A stretch of 64,000 nt of DNA, taken from the IMG/VR virus record IMGVR_UViG_3300037225_000932, positions 109,352 through 173,351 of that record, one strand, 5' to 3'. The translations under genes and the position numbers were made by a program. This stretch comes from a virus. Shown here one piece after another: positions 59,555 through 64,000 of the stretch (position 1 is the first letter of the stretch; each line of letters begins with the position of its first letter). The notes beneath the pieces were generated by a model. The model was not told where the DNA came from. It saw only the letters and a program-made list of their open reading frames with translations, and searched no databases.

Positions 59555-59827
59555 TTACTCAATAGAAACACTTAGTTTTTCATTTGTCCGAACAAACTTA
59601 AAACTGTTCCAATCCTTTTTAATAAAAGGTCTAATAAGTCCAGAGCCATAAACAGCAATAGCGGAATAATTGCCAGTTAGTTGGTTTTCTTTTCCTTCTT
59701 CTTTGAAAACGACAATTCTCGTAGTAGGATATCCGTTAGTCACATAAATACCTTCACTAAGCAAGATATCTTCGAAACTTAAAGGATAACCTTGAAAAAC
59801 GTCACCGACATTTACTTTGGCATCCAT
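59555..59827 (-). CDS. Hypothetical protein (PG-x-Y family)
   Basis: 90 residues from MDAKVNVGDVFQGYPLSFED (SD AAGGACACTTCTA). 'LLSEGIYVTNGYPTTRIVVF', 'DWNSFKFVRTNEKLSV'. 'VNVGDVF' also recalls 35187-35426. Confidence 0.6.
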   Translation of the reverse strand: MDAKVNVGDVFQGYPLSFEDILLSEGIYVTNGYPTTRIVVFKEEGKENQLTGNYSAIAVYGSGLIRPFIKKDWNSFKFVRTNEKLSVSIE

Positions 59828-59853
59828 TAGAAGTGTCCTTATTTTGAGAAAAG

Positions 59854-59927
59854 CCTCAGCGGTGGGGGTCGAACCCACATAATCCAGTTACGGTACCTTG
59901 TTTAGAAGACAAGGCCGATACGCTGAG
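59854..59927 (-). tRNA. tRNA-Arg(UCU)-like gene lacking a normal D-arm
   Basis: Perfect acceptor CTCAGCG/CGCTGAG and T-arm GTGGG-TTCGACC-CCCAC. Anticodon arm CTTGT/ACAAG with loop CTTCTAA gives UCU (AGA codons). Only seven bases (TATCGGC) lie between acceptor and anticodon stem, so no D-arm; CGG may instead extend the anticodon stem (pairing with CCG). About 18 bases precede the T-arm. Confidence 0.6.
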
Positions 59928-59929
59928 TA

Positions 59930-60058
59930 TTAAAATTAGGGAATTATGGCTAATACGCATTATTAGGTGCCATTTAATTGAATTGTTTAGTCTTTCCGCT
60001 GTGGCTAATAGTTTTTATTTATGCCACTTTAGTATAAACAACTCAATCTTTCCCTAAT
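59930..60058 (-). ncRNA. Three-way-junction leader of the tRNA-Arg transcript
   Basis: P1 ATTAGGGAA/TTCCCTAAT (9 bp), arm 1 ATTGAGTTGTTTA/TAAACAATTCAAT (13 bp, one wobble) tipped by GTGGC/GCCAC, arm 2 ATGGC..GCCAT with CTAATA/TATTAG. No gene. Directly upstream of the tRNA. Confidence 0.55.
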
Positions 60059-60096
60059 ATATTTACATCTTTATTATTCTTTTTCAGGGCAAAAAA

Positions 60097-60336
60097 TTAA
60101 ACGCTTGTTTCGATAACTCGTCCAGTTGCTAATTCGATAATTCGCCATTTTTCTTTATGTCCTTCCGCAACTTTCTTCTGATTGTCAACCAGCGGATTAT
60201 TTAAGTCATTAAAACTATTTATGTAAAACCACTGTCCATTTTTAGTAAAATCAAAATCATATTGAAAATTGACAATTTCGGCAGGACGGGTGATTGTTTG
60301 TCCGTTAAAGAAATCTGTAGCAATAACTTGTTTCAT
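60097..60336 (-). CDS. Hypothetical protein
   Basis: 79 residues: 'QVIATDFFNGQTITRPAEIV', 'FDFTKNGQWFYINSFNDLNN', 'RIIELATGRVIETSV'. Coupled to 60338-60571. No family recognised. Confidence 0.6.
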   Translation of the reverse strand: MKQVIATDFFNGQTITRPAEIVNFQYDFDFTKNGQWFYINSFNDLNNPLVDNQKKVAEGHKEKWRIIELATGRVIETSV

Positions 60337-60337
60337 A

Positions 60338-60571
60338 TTATTCCTCTCTTGAAAACTTATGTTTATTTTCAGGTTTATTTATCACGGTCGGAGTAATATC
60401 AAAGTTTTTCTTTACATATTCTTCGCCAGTTCCAATTTCGGCATTGAACTGAATTGTTAGTTTATGCGGATCGAATTTAGGAAATGGCGAAGGAAAATCA
60501 AGATTAAGAGAGATTATGTCTGGTCCGTTTCTTCCTACAACTATATCAGCACTTAATATCTTAAAATCCAT
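60338..60571 (-). CDS. Hypothetical beta-rich protein
   Basis: 77 residues: 'DFKILSADIVVGRNGPDIIS', 'HKLTIQFNAEIGTGEEYVKK', 'VINKPENKHKF'. SD AAAGGAGAATACG. Function unknown. Confidence 0.6.
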   Translation of the reverse strand: MDFKILSADIVVGRNGPDIISLNLDFPSPFPKFDPHKLTIQFNAEIGTGEEYVKKNFDITPTVINKPENKHKFSREE

Positions 60572-60592
60572 TCGTATTCTCCTTTACATTCT

Positions 60593-60619
60593 ATTAGAAC
60601 TTTATAGTAAAAATCAGGG
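60593..60619 (-). promoter_or_regulatory. Phage promoter (CCCTGA/TTCTAAT)
   Basis: Upstream of 60338-60571. Confidence 0.6.
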
Positions 60620-60639
60620 AATAATTATTTTTTCGCAAA

Positions 60640-60679
60640 ATTAAAATTCACTATAAGATTTTACTCTTATAGTGAATTG
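60640..60679 (-). terminator. Rho-independent terminator
   Basis: AATTCACTATAAGA-GTAAAA-TCTTATAGTGAATT then TTAATTTT. Confidence 0.7.
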
Positions 60680-60797
60680 GTAAGGACGGCCATCGCCGTT
60701 GCGGTTTGTCCTCTATTTATTAGTATTCTTGGTTTGTTGTGAAATGTCTCATTCATCATTGTCAACCAATCATACTATTTGTTGAGGACACTTTTCT
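60640..60797 (-). ncRNA. Candidate structured RNA with terminator
   Basis: P1 TGTCCTC/GAGGACA encloses AGTAT/ATACT and TTGGTT/AACCAA; then GCAACGGCGATGGCCGT hairpin (also hinted at 22185), then terminator ATTCACTATAAGA/TCTTATAGTGAAT. No gene. Own promoter at 60798-60824. Confidence 0.5.
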
Positions 60798-60824
60798 ATA
60801 ACTTTATTTTCCTTTTCAGGGAGA
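60798..60824 (-). promoter_or_regulatory. Phage promoter, degenerate -10 (TTATAGAA)
   Basis: CCCTGA and AATAAAG intact. Drives the RNA at 60640-60797. Confidence 0.5.
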
Positions 60825-60872
60825 AATATTATTCCTTAAAAATAAGTTCACCTAAGTCTTTTTTAGGAACAA

Positions 60873-61283
60873 TTAGGCAGCCGTTGGAGTTGGATCAGTC
60901 TTAACTTCCGGGGTTGCTACAATAGTAGTGGCCGGTGTTTCTGCCTTAACTTCTACCTTTTTCTCCAATCGTTTCACCCAATTTCCAGCAAATTCGCCTT
61001 CAGTAGCCTTAACGAAACCACCAGCCACTCTACCCTTACCTTTTCTCTTTTCTTCTCTGTTTACTTCTTTGCCATTTTCATCAAGAGTAATTAAAAAAGC
61101 AGCAGTTGTAGAAGTAGTTGTTTTTACTGGCACCTGCCAATTTCCATCGGCAAGCTTAACGGCTCCCTCTGGTCTCTTGCCTCTGCCAATCTTCTTTCTG
61201 CTAACTTCCTTACCACTCGCATCTACCATAACGTAAAATCGGTCTACCTTTGTCTCTTCAGCTTTTGGTGCTACATCTGTCAT
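60873..61283 (-). CDS. Two-repeat protein with Ala/Pro/Thr tail
   Basis: 136 residues. Repeat 1 'FYVMVDASGKEVSRKKIGRG' 'KRPEGAVKLADGNWQVPV'; repeat 2 'FLITLDENGKEVNREEKRKG' 'RVAGGFVKATEGEFAGNWV'; then a tail like those of 15727 and 33746. Beta-strand repeats with basic loops; function unknown. SD AAGGAGAAAAAGG. Confidence 0.65.
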   Translation of the reverse strand: MTDVAPKAEETKVDRFYVMVDASGKEVSRKKIGRGKRPEGAVKLADGNWQVPVKTTTSTTAAFLITLDENGKEVNREEKRKGKGRVAGGFVKATEGEFAGNWVKRLEKKVEVKAETPATTIVATPEVKTDPTPTAA

Positions 61284-61359
61284 AACCTTTTTCTCCTTAT
61301 TAAAATAGGTTTTCTTTTCTGCTATATTTTATCCTATTTCTAGCGAAAAGCAAATAAAA

Positions 61360-62175
61360 TTACAAACTTTTTGTCAAAAATGTCTTAAGTTTTGTCAGAG
61401 CCTTGACTTCCAAAAGACGAATATTTTCGCGTGAATAATTCATTATTTTAGCGATATCCTGATAAGTCAGTTTTTCTCCATTCTCTTTTTGCTCTAAATA
61501 CCTGAATTTCAAAGCCTTTAACTCTTCTGTCTTTAGTGCTGCTAAGTTTTTGCTTATTGCTTCTTTCATTTTATCTAACATTTCTATCTTTTTATCTTCA
61601 TCATTTTCGTCTTTAGCAATATTTAATTCTTTATTATTATCACAATAGACGATTTGTAATTTATTTTCTTTTGACTTATCTTTAAGCATTTTAATAAAAG
61701 TCATTCTTAGAGAGTTTACAATATAAGTGGAAAACTTATTGCCAATAGAAATGTCAAATTTACGCATTGCTCTCATGACAGTCTCATTGCCATTTGAGAG
61801 CATTTCTGAAAAATCTAAGCCACTCTTTAAGAACCTCTTGGCAAAAGATATGACTAAAGCTAAATTACATCCTACAATACACTCTTCTATTTCTTTTATA
61901 TTTTTTCTTATTGTTCGTCTTTTATCTGGATTTATTTCTAAAGATAACTGATAATAATTGTAATTTAATCTTAAAAATAAACCTCTTTCTTCTTCTTGGC
62001 TTAATTCTGATCTGACCAATAAACTTTCATTTATTTTTTTACCACTTACGACCTTAAAATACCAACTATTATCTATTGGCTTTGGTTTTGGTAGTTTATT
62101 AATCTCATCTTCAGCATTCGAGCGATGAAACAACTCATTGTCGATATAAGTTATTATGCTTTCTGTTAGTTCCAT
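61360..62175 (-). CDS. Sigma-70-family RNA polymerase sigma factor
   Basis: 271 residues. Region 2 at about 100-165 ('NLALVISFAKRFLKSGLDFS', 'GNKFSTYIVNSLRMTFIKML'), region 4 at about 205-270 ('LTYQDIAKIMNYSRENIRLL' helix-turn-helix, then 'EVKALTKLKTFL'). It has the layout of a primary-like but short alternative sigma. Very strong SD (AAAGGAGG). Likely recognises the CCCTGA/TTCTAAA promoters found about 70 times in this window; this link is inferred. Confidence 0.85.
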   Translation of the reverse strand: MELTESIITYIDNELFHRSNAEDEINKLPKPKPIDNSWYFKVVSGKKINESLLVRSELSQEEERGLFLRLNYNYYQLSLEINPDKRRTIRKNIKEIEECIVGCNLALVISFAKRFLKSGLDFSEMLSNGNETVMRAMRKFDISIGNKFSTYIVNSLRMTFIKMLKDKSKENKLQIVYCDNNKELNIAKDENDEDKKIEMLDKMKEAISKNLAALKTEELKALKFRYLEQKENGEKLTYQDIAKIMNYSRENIRLLEVKALTKLKTFLTKSL

Positions 62176-62212
62176 TTAGTCCTCCTTTGAAAAAAAAATT
62201 AAAGATCATCAA

Positions 62213-62362
62213 TCAAGGCCAGGTTTCATACTTCTTTTTTCTGTTTATTATGTATTCATTATCTCTTTTGTCTGCTTCTTCTTGCTCTCTTGCCCATTTA
62301 TTTATGGCTTCTTTTTGTTTTAGTTCTTTTTCTTTTTTAACTTTTTTGATTGATCTCTTCAT
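62213..62362 (-). CDS. Small basic coiled-coil protein (49 aa)
   Basis: MKRSIKKVKKEKELKQKEAI, 'NKWAREQEEADKRDNEYIIN'. Highly charged single helix. Lies between the RNA ligase and the sigma gene, probably in one operon. Confidence 0.55.
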   Translation of the reverse strand: MKRSIKKVKKEKELKQKEAINKWAREQEEADKRDNEYIINRKKKYETWP

Positions 62363-62372
62363 TATTTGTCTC

Positions 62373-63587
62373 TTAAAGATCATCATTTTGTGAAAATCGC
62401 GTTAAAGAACTGGTGGGCTTATATCCCTCTAAAACATTATTAGTTGGACGAAAATAATTAAAGAATGATTTTCTCGTCTTGCCTGGTTTCTCTATCTCAT
62501 CTAAAAACTTATTCTTTCTACAATGAAATACGAATTTCTTACAAATAACTGGTAAAAAATTATCGGTAAACATTAAACCAACTTCTTTATCACTTAAATG
62601 TTTAGTTGCTTCAAAAAACTCTTTAACTTGTTTTAGATAAAGTTCAACTTTAGAAGTAAGAATAGAGACAATACCATCAAAATCTTTCCAAAACTCTTCT
62701 GGAAGCAATTTCTTAACAGCAACTAAATCCTGACATTCTGACATCATTTCCCAAATAGTTAAGGGCTTACAGCCAGAAATTATTCTGTGAACTGCACAAT
62801 ATTCACGGCCTTTTACTTTAACTCTATATCCATTTTCAAATCTAACAACGAAACCTTCTTGATCATATTTTAACGTTTCTGAGATTTTTAATAAATCATC
62901 AACAGATTTATATCCATAAACTTTAGGTCTACGAAGACCTGTTTTTTGAGCAATACCATCTAAATAAATTCGATCACATTCTTTTCCGTAATTCTCTCCT
63001 TCTTCACCACAATATGCTGATAAGAGAACAAGACCAGCATAATCATATTTAACTACAATACGATTTTCTGGATAAATAACTTCACAAATATAAGTGAATT
63101 TAGGATTTAAGTATTCAGTTTTTATATTTTTGCGCAAAAAATCTTCTGCCCAAATTGCTTGTTCAGAAAAGAATGAACCTCGGGTAGAAGTATGCCATTC
63201 TCCATCGACCATCCACACGAAACAGCATGACCCATCAATTTTTTCTCCAATAGTAAATCCTTCTTTTGGAAGTTCAGGAGAGATACCTTCATTTTCACTT
63301 GTTTTAATCCAAGCCTCTCCATAATTGAAGAACTTTGGCAGGCACATGGCTACAATTTTCTTATTTTTAACATCTAAAATTAAACCTCTGGCAATTAAAG
63401 TAAATTCGTTCCAATGTTTTTCAAAAGAACAATTAACACTATAGTTATATAACTCCAAGTCGCCATTGACTTGCTTATTGATATAAAGTGTTTCAACTTC
63501 TTTGTTTAAGCCGGTATAAAGTTCATCAAACGACATTTTACTGGCGGGATGAAATGAAGTATCAAAAATAAAATCCTTTAAGTCCAT
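62373..63587 (-). CDS. T4 Rnl1-like RNA ligase
   Basis: 404 residues. Nucleotidyltransferase motifs: I 'GEKIDGSCC' (adenylated K116), III-type 'TYICEVIYPENRIVVKY', IV 'EGFVVRF', V 'YRVKVKGREY'. N-terminal 'FTLIARGLILD' and 'FFNYGEAW' also fit RnlA-type ligases, which join 5'-phosphate and 3'-OH RNA ends and repair cut tRNAs. Full length. Confidence 0.85.
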   Translation of the reverse strand: MDLKDFIFDTSFHPASKMSFDELYTGLNKEVETLYINKQVNGDLELYNYSVNCSFEKHWNEFTLIARGLILDVKNKKIVAMCLPKFFNYGEAWIKTSENEGISPELPKEGFTIGEKIDGSCCFVWMVDGEWHTSTRGSFFSEQAIWAEDFLRKNIKTEYLNPKFTYICEVIYPENRIVVKYDYAGLVLLSAYCGEEGENYGKECDRIYLDGIAQKTGLRRPKVYGYKSVDDLLKISETLKYDQEGFVVRFENGYRVKVKGREYCAVHRIISGCKPLTIWEMMSECQDLVAVKKLLPEEFWKDFDGIVSILTSKVELYLKQVKEFFEATKHLSDKEVGLMFTDNFLPVICKKFVFHCRKNKFLDEIEKPGKTRKSFFNYFRPTNNVLEGYKPTSSLTRFSQNDDL

Positions 63588-63649
63588 AATATATCACATC
63601 TTTATAGTAATTCTCAGGGAGAGATCAATAGCTTTTCTCTCCTAATTCT

Positions 63650-63964
63650 TCAATTTTGCGAGTAGTCATTATCTCTTTCTAATTGTCTTACGTCGTCTTC
63701 TAAAGCCCAATAATCATTTTGTAATGTTTTATTCTTACCACGTAATTCATTTATGTCTTGTTCTAAGTTTTTAATTTTAACGTCTCTTTCACCAATTCTG
63801 TCATTTAATTGGGCGATTATTTTCGTTGAAACATCACAAGATAAAGCCAAACTTTCAAGAATGGCTATATTCTTTTCATTAACTTTTATTTGTTTAATTT
63901 GAAAAGCTTCAAGATTTAATGCGAGAATGCTTACCTTTAATGCTAAATCTTCTTTGTTGTCCAC
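63650..63964 (-). CDS. Coiled-coil protein
   Basis: 104 residues from a GTG start (SD AAGGAATAAAG). 'ILALNLEAFQIKQIKVNEKN', 'LNDRIGERDVKIKNLEQDIN', 'LQNDYWALEDDVRQLERD': heptads along the whole length. Function unknown. Confidence 0.6.
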   Translation of the reverse strand: MDNKEDLALKVSILALNLEAFQIKQIKVNEKNIAILESLALSCDVSTKIIAQLNDRIGERDVKIKNLEQDINELRGKNKTLQNDYWALEDDVRQLERDNDYSQN

Positions 63965-64000
63965 ACCTTTATTCCTTGTTAAATTAGATTTTTATATTTT

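Noticed and set aside
1-64000. Alternative genetic code (UAA as sense)
   Set aside because: Most genes end cleanly in UAA, so a general recoding is not supported.

Overview
The window looks like part of a large, AT-rich phage genome (or phage-like element). Almost all genes are very short, tightly packed and on the minus strand. There are tRNA genes, a phage-type sigma factor, an RNA ligase, a Dam-type methylase, an HNH endonuclease and a TnpB, but no ribosomal or housekeeping genes and no virion structural genes. Three secreted proteins hint at a host in the Planctomycetota/Verrucomicrobiota group: a signal-peptide protein with a LecA-like C-terminal domain (6331-6951), a PEP-CTERM protein (39900-40973) and a lysozyme-like protein of a type I associate with those phyla (54170-54628). 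The host assignment is inference.

Layout. 1-1713: minus-strand ADP-ribosyltransferase-like gene (cut by the window edge), PAS protein and a small gene. 1800-3160: the only plus-strand operon-like block (OGFr-like protein, Dam methylase), flanked by 48-bp-spaced GGTACC repeats. 3160-18600: a mosaic of about 40 tiny genes and about 12 gene-free structured segments. Nearly every unit has its own copy of one promoter (minus-strand CCCTGA, then AATAAAG, then TTCTAAA) and often its own terminator. 18640-19070: gene-free, purine-rich, repeat-rich stretch that may be an origin. 19-42 kb: more small genes, four standard or near-standard tRNAs overall (Ile-UAU, Lys-UUU and Glu-UUC here, Arg-UCU near 59.9 kb), an HNH gene, a nucleotidyltransferase, an isochorismatase-like hydrolase, a SprT-like protease and a PEP-CTERM protein. 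42.3-49.2 kb: a cluster of expanded paralogs. 49.5-64 kb: NADAR protein, TnpB, deaminase, lysis-type genes, a second paralog cluster (55.2-57.1 kb), sigma-70-like factor, RNA ligase and a coiled-coil protein.

How it works together (inference). The sigma factor at 61360-62175 is a candidate reader of the repeated promoter, about 70 copies of which are listed. Many promoters sit so close to the start codon that the mRNA should be leaderless, and at least 17 genes end inside the promoter of the next gene. Several promoter-terminator units carry no gene but can fold into three-way junctions or pseudoknots. Two of them enclose a tRNA-like domain. Together with RNA ligase, a RlaP-like nucleotidyltransferase, a HAD repair-type domain and tRNAs, this suggests an RNA-centred accessory region. 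NADAR and the ART-like protein suggest ADP-ribosylation-based conflict with the host.

Many genes are recognised only as paralogs of each other. Single-base breaks at homopolymers and in-frame fusions of neighbouring genes recur and should be checked against raw reads.
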